Shown: positions 1 to 8,300 of the stretch, piece by piece
How the letters are laid out: each line of letters opens with the position of its first letter
How positions within the stretch are numbered: the stretch's first letter is position 1
NCBI GenBank assembly: GCA_964352775.1
Contig: CAYGTK010000084.1
Coordinates: 1-16,005 of the forward strand
Reading direction: 5' to 3'
Length of the DNA stretch: 16,005 bases
From: CAYGTK01 sp964352775
GTDB taxonomy: Bacteria; Bacteroidota; Bacteroidia; Chitinophagales; CAIOSU01
The notes under the pieces: generated by a model
The model's input: only the letters and a program-made list of their open reading frames with translations
Databases searched by the model: none
What the model was told of the DNA's origin: nothing
Translations under genes and position numbers: made by a program

Positions 1-1225
1 TGTTCTTAAATTCGTTTTTGTAAGGGAACAGAGAAAAATCCACATCATCCTTCAACTGGTCGTAAAGTGGTGTGCCAGGGTAGGCAGTTAGCTTTGTAAC
101 CAGCACATAATCCATTTTTGCTTTAATGGCAAAGTTCACACTGTCTTCAAATTGGGCTTTCGATTCACCAGGCATACCTACCATAAAAAATCCCATGGTC
201 TCTAATCCTATTTTTCTACAGTAGTTGAGGTTTTTTAGAGAAGTCTCTACATCTAGCTTTTTGTTGTAATTGTCTAGTACCTTTTGGTTTCCTGATTCTA
301 CACCAATATTTAAACGAGTACATCCAGCCTTTTTCATCCAATCCATCAACTCTGGGTCGAGGGTATCCGCTCTGGTTAGGCAGGTCCATTTTAGGTCGAT
401 CTTTTGTTCTACCATCAACTTGCACAACTCTATTATGCGGCTTGAGATAGCAGTGAAGGTGTCGTCAATAAAACGTACCGACTTAATTCCCTTTTCGCGC
501 TTTAAGTACCAAAGCTCTTCCATTATATTCTCTGGCGTGCGACAAGTAAGCTTTGTTCCAAATGATTTTACACAGTAGGTACATGGATAAGGACAACCCC
601 TAGCCGTTTGCACTAATGCAAATGGTTTTGGAAGAAATGGTTCGTAGTAGTGGTCTATTTTCAAAAGATCATGTGCAGGCATAGGCATTGCATCATAATT
701 GCGAATACGACCTTGGTAAGGAGTACTTATGATGTTACCTTCCTTTCCCCTGAATACTAAGCCAGGAACCTTTAACAGATCACCACCACTCTTATGAGCT
801 TTACAAAGCTCAATGGCATTCTCATCAGGCTCATTCTTTAGAATGTAGTCTATTGATGAGTTAACTAGAATATCTTCAGCAAAGTGAGTGGCATAGTGAC
901 CGTAGTAAACAAATTGCAAAGCAGGGTAAGCTGATTTTATCTTCTCTATCTCTTCCATATCCTCCCCAAAACACTCAAACCCCGATAAAGAGATGATTAT
1001 ATCAGGTTTCATCTCGCCAATTCTAGTGATCATTTCATTACTATCTAGCTTTTCGGCAATACAGTCTAATAATAGCGGTTCAACCCCAATATTGGCAGCG
1101 CGTAAAGTTCCTCCTACAGCCAAAAGTTCTAGCGGAGGAAAAAGCAAGTTAGGTGCGTTATACGAACACATATAGCGTCGTATTATCTGCACCGGGTAAG
1201 GAAGGTTTAATAGCAGTACTCGCAT
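1..1225 (-). CDS. B12-binding-fold radical SAM protein (3' end outside window)
   Basis: I translated this frame from the minus strand. It is open from an ATG (CAT at 1223-1225) to the left edge, giving 408 codons with no stop, so the C-terminus is missing. Residues 1-135 look like a cobalamin-binding Rossmann domain (start MRVLLLNLPYP; VYYGHYATHFAEDIL near 106-120, resembling the usual GGxHAT strand). The classical DxHxxG cobalamin-ligand motif is absent, as in many members of this superfamily. Residues 211-218 are CPYPCTYC, the CxxxCxxC motif that binds the 4Fe-4S cluster and S-adenosylmethionine; NIGVESG (306-312) and MVGMPGES (348-355) are typical later radical SAM strands. Family members act as methylases, cyclases or other radical enzymes on lipids, tetrapyrroles and natural products; the substrate here is unknown. 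It starts five bases after the stop of the membrane protein gene, so it is probably co-transcribed with it. The family call is firm, the function open. Confidence 0.9.
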   Translation of the reverse strand, partial: MRVLLLNLPYPVQIIRRYMCSYNAPNLLFPPLELLAVGGTLRAANIGVEPLLLDCIAEKLDSNEMITRIGEMKPDIIISLSGFECFGEDMEEIEKIKSAYPALQFVYYGHYATHFAEDILVNSSIDYILKNEPDENAIELCKAHKSGGDLLKVPGLVFRGKEGNIISTPYQGRIRNYDAMPMPAHDLLKIDHYYEPFLPKPFALVQTARGCPYPCTYCVKSFGTKLTCRTPENIMEELWYLKREKGIKSVRFIDDTFTAISSRIIELCKLMVEQKIDLKWTCLTRADTLDPELMDWMKKAGCTRLNIGVESGNQKVLDNYNKKLDVETSLKNLNYCRKIGLETMGFFMVGMPGESKAQFEDSVNFAIKAKMDYVLVTKLTAYPGTPLYDQLKDDVDFSLFPYKNEFKN

Positions 1226-1230
1226 GTACT

Positions 1231-3003
1231 TTACTCGGTAATGGTGTTCAGTTCGTATAAATAAAGGTAACGCATAGTGCTATCAAAGTCAAAGAGGATG
1301 TGCTCGCTATGCTGATCTAGTTTTTGTTGATGCTCCTCCTTAATGGTCTGTCTATCAAAACTATACTTTCTTCCATACACTTGTTCCAGATAATCCGCCA
1401 TGTTTTGAGTGAACCCGGGGGAACTTACTATGAGTATGTTTGATCTATGCAGACCATCATAAAAATCAATGAAACCATTCCCTTTTCCTTGAAGGCTAGC
1501 CTGCTCGTTCATATTGATGTAGGGTATATTTAGAAAGATCTGCTGTTTGTCCTTCATTGGGTTGGGCCTAAATGGCTCTGCTAAGGGGAGGTGATTTGAT
1601 GCAATATCAAAAGCGATACTCGAAGCTGTTATTTCCTGCTGAAGTACCGACATAGCAGCATACTTCGCTTCTGCCTTGTTTTTAGATAGTTCATGATCGT
1701 ATTTCCAAAACTCATATTTACTGTTGGCAGCTAAAAGGAGAAAGGTTAATAAACTCACGAAAAATACTTTCTTACCAATTCCCCATTCAGGAATAAATGA
1801 CCAATAAAGTATGGTAAATACACTGAAACAACTTATCAGTAGATAGGAAGACCTAATGAAATTTGGCTCGCTCTTAAGTAGGTAACTAGTAGCCATCATT
1901 AAAAGAAAAGCCCAAAGCTGAAGTAAAAGCATAATCTTAAAAAGCTCACGTTTTCGTAGTGCCACTCCAGTAATTATACCTCCTATGATAAGCAGTAATT
2001 CTACCCTAAAGCCCCAAATAGTGAACATTAGTAACATCCCCAGTTCTTGGCTATTTTCTTGCCAATTGGTAATGGCCGACCAAGTAGAGGGTAGTTCAAC
2101 CACCTTTTGCAAAAACTCAATATCGTATTGCTCTTTATCAGCAGCGAAAGTGTACGGAAGTTTCTCTAATAAGACTAGGTCTTCCGCTGAAAGTGCTGCC
2201 CCATCAGGCGTATTAGCTCCATCTATCAAGCTGAAAAAATAGGGTTCCGTCTCTTTAAAAGTATCATACTTTTGGTCGCTGTATTTAAGCCCAATACTGG
2301 CTAAAACCAGTCCCGAAATCCCAAGAACAACTGCCCCTACTCTTAACCAGGTATAACCTTTAATGCAGTAGAGCAGTGGTAAAAAGAATAATAAAGCGAA
2401 TATACCTACCTCTTGCCGCATACCAATAGCTACTAAAAGCAAAAGAGCGGAGTACAAAACCCAACACCAATGGCTTCTAATTTTAGTTATTAAAACCAAA
2501 ACTGCAGATGCAGCGAGCATCAGGGCGATAGCTGTGAAGTTCCATATAACTACTTGGTGGGTAAAAAAGAATAGAAAAAAAGCCCAGCTAAAAAGCTCGA
2601 TTTTTTTGGATGGTGCTTCTTCAGACTTCATCAGGCCCGAGAAACTCGTAAGCCCTACATACATATTAAAGGCAGTAGCAACCAAGAGAAAACACATTAC
2701 CATATCGTACCAATAACTCCAAGCGATAATGCTGTTTAAAAACTTTGCGATACCTATTGTAGATAGGGCATTGAAAAGGTAAATAGTAAGCCCATTATCA
2801 GCAAAGCCTTCACTTAATAAGCGGAACACTCCATCGTCAAAGGTTTCGTAATACATACCAAATACTCCACCAATAACAATTACGTATAGTACACTTAGCG
2901 CAAATACAAGGCCTAAACCTTTACTAGAGGAAAGAGAAGTTAGCTTGATGGGAGATAACTTTGGTTGGCTACTAATATACGGGCTGCTGCAATAGTATTT
3001 CAA
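1231..3003 (-). CDS. Polytopic membrane protein, GT-C-like, function unknown
   Basis: A 590-residue protein with roughly 11-12 hydrophobic segments (about 30-50, 95-118, 137-175, 181-213, 219-238, 322-349, 356-376, 385-403, 412-427) and a soluble C-terminal part from about 430 to 590. An acidic pair, D56-D57 in ETFDDGVF, sits just after the first helix, where GT-C-fold glycosyltransferases usually carry their catalytic acidic motif; this is a resemblance, not proof. I do not recognise a named family. The start codon is a TTG (3001-3003) inside the end of the preceding lipoprotein gene, a 32-bp overlap. The first in-frame ATG is codon 50 and would delete the first helix, so a non-ATG start seems required, though the exact one is uncertain. 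A role in transferring or moving a lipid-linked sugar in the inner membrane is inference from architecture and from the adjoining radical SAM gene. Confidence 0.75.
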   Translation of the reverse strand: MKYYCSSPYISSQPKLSPIKLTSLSSSKGLGLVFALSVLYVIVIGGVFGMYYETFDDGVFRLLSEGFADNGLTIYLFNALSTIGIAKFLNSIIAWSYWYDMVMCFLLVATAFNMYVGLTSFSGLMKSEEAPSKKIELFSWAFFLFFFTHQVVIWNFTAIALMLAASAVLVLITKIRSHWCWVLYSALLLLVAIGMRQEVGIFALLFFLPLLYCIKGYTWLRVGAVVLGISGLVLASIGLKYSDQKYDTFKETEPYFFSLIDGANTPDGAALSAEDLVLLEKLPYTFAADKEQYDIEFLQKVVELPSTWSAITNWQENSQELGMLLMFTIWGFRVELLLIIGGIITGVALRKRELFKIMLLLQLWAFLLMMATSYLLKSEPNFIRSSYLLISCFSVFTILYWSFIPEWGIGKKVFFVSLLTFLLLAANSKYEFWKYDHELSKNKAEAKYAAMSVLQQEITASSIAFDIASNHLPLAEPFRPNPMKDKQQIFLNIPYINMNEQASLQGKGNGFIDFYDGLHRSNILIVSSPGFTQNMADYLEQVYGRKYSFDRQTIKEEHQQKLDQHSEHILFDFDSTMRYLYLYELNTITE

Positions 3004-3547
3004 CCCTAAAGCTATCGGGTTCAGAGAACTTGACGGATTGATAGCCCTTAAGGCTAAATCTTTTGCCTGGCTCGTAAGTTACAAGCTGCTTTGAATTGTA
3101 TACTATATTGTTAGAGCGAAGTACAGCACTTATCTCCTTTATCTGCTTTGCTACGTACTTTGTTTTCAGTTTTCTAGTCCTCAGGTCATCTTCAAGAGCG
3201 ATATAGGTTATTATCACAGCACCCGAATCATCTATCAGTGTATCCACTTTATATTTTTCTACGTAAGCGCTCTTGTTAATGTTGGCTTCGGCTAAAGCTT
3301 GTAACTCTTCTTCCCAGTTCAGTTGCTCTTGTTTGGTTTCTTTTTGCCCGTTCATCCACACCGTTTTACCTACCATTTTATTATCGGTATTCAGTCGTTT
3401 AGCTTCTACTTCTACATATTCTCGTAGGTCGAAATAGATATTAGGCTTTTCTCCAGCGAACTTTTCGGGGCTGCAACTGCTTATTAGGAGGACTATTGTA
3501 AACAACGCTATATAGCGGGTTATTAACTGTTGTGGGGGCTTGTTCAA
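2972..3547 (-). CDS. Small lipoprotein, function unknown
   Basis: A 191-residue protein with a lipoprotein signal: a hydrophobic stretch (about 12-21) ending in the lipobox LISSC, with the predicted lipidated cysteine at position 25. The mature part is mostly polar, with a charged helical stretch (about 64-95, rich in E, K and Q) and a C-terminal beta-rich section; no recognised domain. The start is TTG (3545-3547). No in-frame ATG or GTG would keep the signal peptide, and an in-frame TGA lies a short way upstream, so TTG or a nearby ATT are the only options. It is the first gene of a leftward operon; its 3' end overlaps the membrane protein gene by 32 bp, suggesting translational coupling. 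It is probably anchored in the inner or outer membrane and may serve the same pathway as the two genes after it; that is inference. Confidence 0.72.
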   Translation of the reverse strand: MNKPPQQLITRYIALFTIVLLISSCSPEKFAGEKPNIYFDLREYVEVEAKRLNTDNKMVGKTVWMNGQKETKQEQLNWEEELQALAEANINKSAYVEKYKVDTLIDDSGAVIITYIALEDDLRTRKLKTKYVAKQIKEISAVLRSNNIVYNSKQLVTYEPGKRFSLKGYQSVKFSEPDSFRVEILLQQPVY

Positions 3548-3613
3548 TTCGTTGGACTTAATTTTTGCTATCTTTCATAACAGTACAAAAATGGAAAAGA
3601 TCTCCGTAGAAGT

Positions 3614-3632
3614 TAAATTTGGCATAATTTTG
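3614..3632 (+). promoter_or_regulatory. Possible promoter -7 boxes for DUF4783-nadC block
   Basis: Two exact matches to the Bacteroidota -7 consensus TAnnTTTG lie close together, TAAATTTG at 3614-3621 and TAATTTTG at 3625-3632. They sit 29-47 bases upstream of the DUF4783 ATG at 3661, a suitable place to start this plus-strand block. No convincing -33 TTTG is seen at the usual 17-23 base spacing, so the call is tentative. The rest of the divergent spacer (3548-3660) shows no recognisable promoter for the leftward operon. Confidence 0.4.
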
Positions 3633-3660
3633 GCCTTCTACGCATAGTAACAACGTGAAC

Positions 3661-4038
3661 ATGAAAAGAATTGTAACCATATTACTTGCAGCGACTGTCA
3701 GCTTAACAGCTATGGCAGGGGTGCTTGAGGGTATTTCAGCAGCCATAAAAGCTGGTAATGCTAGAGAACTGGTGAAGTACTTCGATAACTCCATAGAGAT
3801 CACCATAGGTGAGGTAGAAAAGGTGTACAGCAAGAACCAAAGTGTGCAAGTGATCAGTAGTTTCTTCACAAAGAACAAACCGACCAGTTTTAAGATCATC
3901 CACCAAGGAAGTTCTGGACAGGGTGAATACGCTATTGGTACGCTAGTTACTAGTGGTGGTAGCTATCGTACATACTTATACATGAAGTCGAGTGGTGGCA
4001 CCATGCTACTGCAAGAGATCCGCTTTGAGCGCGACTAG
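3661..4038 (+). CDS. DUF4783 domain protein, secreted NTF2-like
   Basis: A 125-residue protein from the ATG at 3661; a GTG two codons earlier (3655) is possible, but the ATG gives a clean signal peptide (MKRIVTILLAATVSLTAMAG, likely cut after the AMA at 17-19). The mature part matches the DUF4783 pattern as I know it: an opening helix (ISAAIKAGNARELVKYF), a VYSK turn, FFTKNKPTSFKIIHQG, then GEYAIGTLVTSGGSYRTYLY and a final strand EIRFERD. This is a small alpha-plus-beta NTF2-like fold found mostly in Bacteroidota, probably exported to the periplasm; no biochemical role is established to my knowledge. Its stop is just ahead of nadC, and the same pairing is common in Bacteroidota genomes, so co-transcription is likely although a direct link to NAD metabolism is not shown. 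Confidence 0.85.
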   Translation: MKRIVTILLAATVSLTAMAGVLEGISAAIKAGNARELVKYFDNSIEITIGEVEKVYSKNQSVQVISSFFTKNKPTSFKIIHQGSSGQGEYAIGTLVTSGGSYRTYLYMKSSGGTMLLQEIRFERD

Positions 4039-4051
4039 TAACTTACCTATT

Positions 4052-4885
4052 TTGACAGAGATAGAATTCATTAAGGCATCCTTACAAGAAGATGTTGCCG
4101 AAGGCGATCATACTTCCCTAGCTTGTATTTCCCCTGATGCGGTCCGTAAAGGAGTTATTAAAGCCAAAGAAGACGGTATAGTTGCTGGAATACGAGTAGC
4201 CAAGCAGGTATTCGGTCTAGTAGACCCAACCGTAAAATTTGAACCCTTAATTAGTGATGGCGATGCTGTTGTATATGGAGATAGGGTAGTGGCTATTGAA
4301 GGTAAGGCGATTAGCATTTTAACAGCTGAACGCTTGGCCTTGAATTTCATGCAGCGCATGAGTGGTATTGCATCGCTCACCCGAAAATTTGTTGATCTAG
4401 TAGGCGATAACAAAGCCAAGTTGCTAGATACCCGAAAAACAACCCCTATGTTCCGTGCTTTCCAAAAGGAAGCTGTACACTTAGGTGGCGGTGTAAATCA
4501 TCGCTTTGGTCTATATGATATGATCATGATAAAGGATAACCACATTGCCTACGCAGGTGGTATTGAGCAGGCGATAAAAAGAACGCATGCTTATCTTGAA
4601 AGTAAGGGCTTAGATCTTAAAATAGAGATAGAGACAGCTTCTATTGCAGAAGTAAAGGAAGTGCTTCGTGTTGGTGGTGTACATCGTATTATGTTAGATA
4701 ACTATGACGCTGCTACTGCCGAGAAGGCTATAGGAATTATTGATGGTCGATTTGAGACAGAAATATCTGGTAATGTAAACCTGAACACAGTAGCAGAATA
4801 TGCTGCTACAGGTGTAGATTATATTTCGGTAGGGTCATTAACCCACTCCGCTAAAAGCTTAGACCTTAGTTTAAAAGCCGACTAA
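4052..4885 (+). CDS. nadC: Nicotinate-nucleotide pyrophosphorylase (carboxylating), NadC
   Basis: Quinolinate phosphoribosyltransferase: converts quinolinate and PRPP to nicotinate mononucleotide, CO2 and pyrophosphate in cytosolic de novo NAD synthesis. From the TTG at 4052 the protein has 277 residues, the usual family length. Visible motifs: EDVAEGDHTS (13-22) of the N-terminal domain, ERLALNFMQRMSGIAS (93-108), LLDTRKTTP (124-132) at the PRPP/quinolinate site, HLGGGVNHRFGLYD (143-156), IKDNH (160-164), EIETAS (192-197), IMLDN (213-217), SGNVN (239-243) and the closing VGSLTHS. Start choice: an ATG at 3992 would overlap the previous gene by 47 bp and add 20 residues unlike the family; TTG at 4025 is another option. 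TTG at 4052 begins MTEIEF, places the conserved EDV normally and falls 13 bases after the previous stop. The stop overlaps the next start as TAATG. No nadA or nadB is in the window. Confidence 0.93.
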   Translation: MTEIEFIKASLQEDVAEGDHTSLACISPDAVRKGVIKAKEDGIVAGIRVAKQVFGLVDPTVKFEPLISDGDAVVYGDRVVAIEGKAISILTAERLALNFMQRMSGIASLTRKFVDLVGDNKAKLLDTRKTTPMFRAFQKEAVHLGGGVNHRFGLYDMIMIKDNHIAYAGGIEQAIKRTHAYLESKGLDLKIEIETASIAEVKEVLRVGGVHRIMLDNYDAATAEKAIGIIDGRFETEISGNVNLNTVAEYAATGVDYISVGSLTHSAKSLDLSLKAD

Positions 4886-5229
4886 TGGGTAAGAAAAGCA
4901 AAGGAAAAGATAGAGTAGGAATAGTATACTCCACTAATTCCGATCATGATTACAGTTATGATGATGGGGAAGAACAGGATACACTTCCGCCAGAAGAACA
5001 ACGCTTGCGAGTGCATTTAGATACTAAGCAGCGCAAAGGCAAAGCAGTAACCCTAGTGGAAGAATTTGTTGGTACTTCTGATGACCTTTCTGATCTCGGT
5101 AAATTCTTAAAGACTAAGTTAGGTGTAGGCGGTAGTGCTAAAGACGGTATTATCATCGTACAAGGTGATCACCGTAAAAAGGTGGGTGACCTACTCACCG
5201 ATAAAGGGTACCGCGTAAAAGTGTATTGA
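4885..5229 (+). CDS. SUI1/YciH-family translation initiation factor homologue
   Basis: A 114-residue protein with a charged, flexible N-terminus (about 1-40, many K, D and E) and a SUI1/eIF1-like domain from about 42 to the end. Typical elements are the basic KQRKGKAVTLVEEF strand, a helix around DLSDLGKFLKTKLGVGGSAKDG, and the closing IIIVQGDHRKKVGDLLTDKGY, which closely follow the YciH/eIF1 pattern. Bacterial members are thought to influence start-site discrimination on the 30S subunit, but their cellular role is not settled. The ATG shares its A with the nadC stop (TAATG), so translation is probably coupled. The family call is strong; a specific physiological function is not claimed. Confidence 0.9.
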   Translation: MGKKSKGKDRVGIVYSTNSDHDYSYDDGEEQDTLPPEEQRLRVHLDTKQRKGKAVTLVEEFVGTSDDLSDLGKFLKTKLGVGGSAKDGIIIVQGDHRKKVGDLLTDKGYRVKVY

Positions 5230-5318
5230 TCGGGGATAACTTTCCCTTTTTCACCTTCTTTTTGAACCCTATTCCCAGTAACTTCATTAGAAGCAGTAAT
5301 CCCTAAACTTAGCGGCCT

Positions 5319-8300
5319 ATGTTTCTCATTTTCGATACGGAGACCACCGGTTTACCGAAGAACTGGAATGCCCCTGTAACAGACCTAGATAATTGGCCAA
5401 GATTGGTGCAATTGGCCTGGCAATTACATGATGAGGAAGGTCAGCTAATTGAGGATAAGAACTACGTGGTTACACCTGATGGCTTCACCATCCCCTATAA
5501 TTCCATCAAGATCCATCATATCACCATGGACATTGCCTCTGAAAAGGGTATTCCCTTGTCAGAGGTATTGAAGGAATTTGATACTGCCCTAGCCAAAACC
5601 AAATTCGTAGTTGGACATAATGTAGAGTTCGATCTCAATATCATGGGAGCAGAGTACCTGCGTTCCGATCTAGCTAACCCAATGCTAGACTATGAGGCGA
5701 TAGACACTAAAGATGAATCAATAGCCTACTGCGCCTTGCCAGGTGGTAGAGGGGGGCAATTTAAATGGCCCAAACTAGAGGAATTACACGAAAAGCTTTT
5801 CGGTGCTAAGTTCGCCGAGGCGCACAATGCGGCCTATGACGTAGAAGCAACTACGCGTTGTTTTCTTGAATTGGTGCGTTTAGGGATAATTGACGAAAAA
5901 CGGCTGTCTTGGGATGTTGCCACAATGCAGCGTTTCCGTGAGGTAAACCCAACGGTGATCGAGCCAGTTGGCATTAAAGCAGAGTCATTCCCTGATCCAT
6001 ATGCGCCAGAGGCTAAAGCTGCAGGCAATAAAATAGTTACTACAGATCTGGATGAGGAAGTAATAGCTAAGGCAAGCTCTTTTTCTCATCTGCATTGTCA
6101 TAGTCAGTTCTCGGTGCTACAGTCCACTAGTAAAGTAAAAAGCTTGGTCACCAAGGCTAAGGCCATGGATATGCCAGCCATCGCCTTAACCGATCATGGT
6201 AATATGTTCGGCGCATTTGTTTTTGTTAGAGAGGCCTTAGCTGCTGGTATTAAACCAGTAGTAGGTTGTGAACTGAACGTAACGGAAGATCGGCTAGATA
6301 AAACCCGTCAGAACAATGGTTCGCAACAGGTATTGTTGGCTAAGAACAAGGCTGGTTATGAGAATTTGATAAAGCTCTGCTCCATGTCTTACACAGAGGG
6401 GTTCTATTACGTTCCTAGGATAGATAAGGCGCTGATAGAACAATATAAAGAGAACTTAATAGCCACAACTGGTGGGCTTTGGGGAGAGATACCCTATTTG
6501 ATATTGAATGTTGGCGAGCAACAGGCAGAGGAAGCCTTCCTTTGGTGGAAGGAGCAATTTGGCGAGGATTTTTATGTAGAGTTGAACCGCCACAGCTTAG
6601 AAGAAGAGCAGGTAGTTAATGAGACCTTACTACGTTTCTGTAAGAAACATGATGTTAAATACTTTGCGGCCAACAGTAGTTATTACGATGTAAGAGAAGA
6701 TGCTGTAACGCATGATATTCTACTTTGTGTTAAGGATGCAGAATCGGTTAATAAGCCGAAGAAGTATATCGGTAAACGAGGTCGGGAATTTCGTTACGGT
6801 TTCCCGAATGATGAATTCTATATCAAGTCTACCGAAGAAATGGCGGCTTTATTCTCCGATATGCCAGAGGCACTCGCCACCACCGCTGAAATAATAGAGA
6901 AGGTAGAGCCCTATAAACTCCAGCGGGATGTATTGCTTCCGAAATTTGATATACCTGCAGGCTTTGAAACGGAAGATGATTATCTCCGCCACCTGACTTA
7001 TGAGGGTGCTAAAGGACGTTATCCTGAAATAACAGATGAAATACGGGAACGGCTTGATTTTGAGTTGGCCACGATAAAGAATACGGGTTATCCTGGGTAT
7101 TTCTTAATTGTACAAGATTTTACGAGCGAGGCTAGAAAGATGGGCGTTTCCGTAGGGCCAGGACGTGGTTCGGCAGCGGGTTCGGCGGTAGCCTATTGTA
7201 CGGGTATCACTAATGTAGATCCTATTAAGTACGATCTGCTTTTTGAGCGTTTCTTAAATCCTGACCGTATATCACTGCCCGATATTGATATTGACTTTGA
7301 TGATGAAGGTAGAGACAAGATAATTAAATGGGTTACCGATAAATATGGTAAAGATCAAGTAGCACAAATAATCACTTATGGTACTATGGCTGCCAAGTCA
7401 TCTATTCGCGATGCGGCTAGGGTGATGGAGCTTCCATTGGGTGATGCCGACCGATTGGCTAAGCTAATGCCTGATACCTCCTTAGCGAAACTATTTGGGC
7501 TGTCGCCAAAAGAATTGAGCGCTAAACTCAATAGCGATCAGCTGGACAAAGCGAAAGAGCTAATCAAACTAGCTCAAGGAAATGACCTATCTGCTAAAAC
7601 CATGCAGCAGGCTAGGAAGATGGAAGGCTCTGTTCGGAATACGGGTATTCATGCTTGTGGGGTGATCATTACGCCCGCGCCTATTACTAACTACGTGCCA
7701 ATAGCGGTAGCTAAAGATTCCGATCTTCCTGTAACACAGTTTGATAATAGCGTGGTAGAATCAGCAGGAATGTTGAAGATGGATTTCTTGGGTCTAAAGA
7801 CCCTAACCATCATTAAGGATGCCATTAAGCTAGTAGAAGAAAGGCATGGTGTTAAGATAGACCCTGATGAGATTGACCTTTCTGATCAGAAAACCTATGA
7901 GCTTTATCAGCGGGGGGAAACTAATGGTACGTTCCAGTTCGAGTCGGCAGGTATGCAGAAGTATTTGAAGGAGTTAGTTCCAGATAAATTCGGTGACCTT
8001 ATTGCGATGAACGCCTTGTATAGGCCGGGTCCATTGGAGTACATTCCCAACTTCGTAGCGCGTAAGCAAGGTAGAGAGCCTATTACCTATGACCTAGCCG
8101 ATATGGAGGGATACCTAGCGGAAACATACGGTATTACGGTCTATCAGGAGCAAGTGATGTTACTTTCGCAGAAGCTAGCGGGCTTTACCAAAGGCCAAGC
8201 AGATATGCTTCGGAAGGGAATGGGTAAGAAAAAGAAAGAGATCATTGATGAGCTGAAACCCAAATTCCTTAATGGATGTGAAGAGCGTGGGCATGATGTG

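Noticed and set aside
216..578. Overlapping open frames on both strands in the first 600 bases
   Set aside because: The minus frame encoding the radical SAM protein runs through the whole stretch with conserved motifs; the others are shadows with no domain resemblance.
3558..3899. Minus-strand open frame of 113 codons with hydrophobic stretches
   Set aside because: It lies antisense to the DUF4783 gene, whose protein has a clear family match and signal peptide; the hydrophobic runs are what such a strand gives by chance.
3992..4051. ATG at 3992 as the start of nadC
   Set aside because: It would overlap the DUF4783 coding end by 47 bp and add a cysteine-rich N-terminal stretch not seen in NadC; the TTG at 4052 fits the family length better.
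4108..4419. Minus-strand open frame inside nadC
   Set aside because: It is antisense to a conserved enzyme and its protein resembles nothing.
5230..5318. Spacer before dnaE with TAACTTTC (5237-5244) and TTTTTG as possible promoter pieces
   Set aside because: The -7 match is imperfect and no -33 element falls at an acceptable spacing, so no promoter is called.
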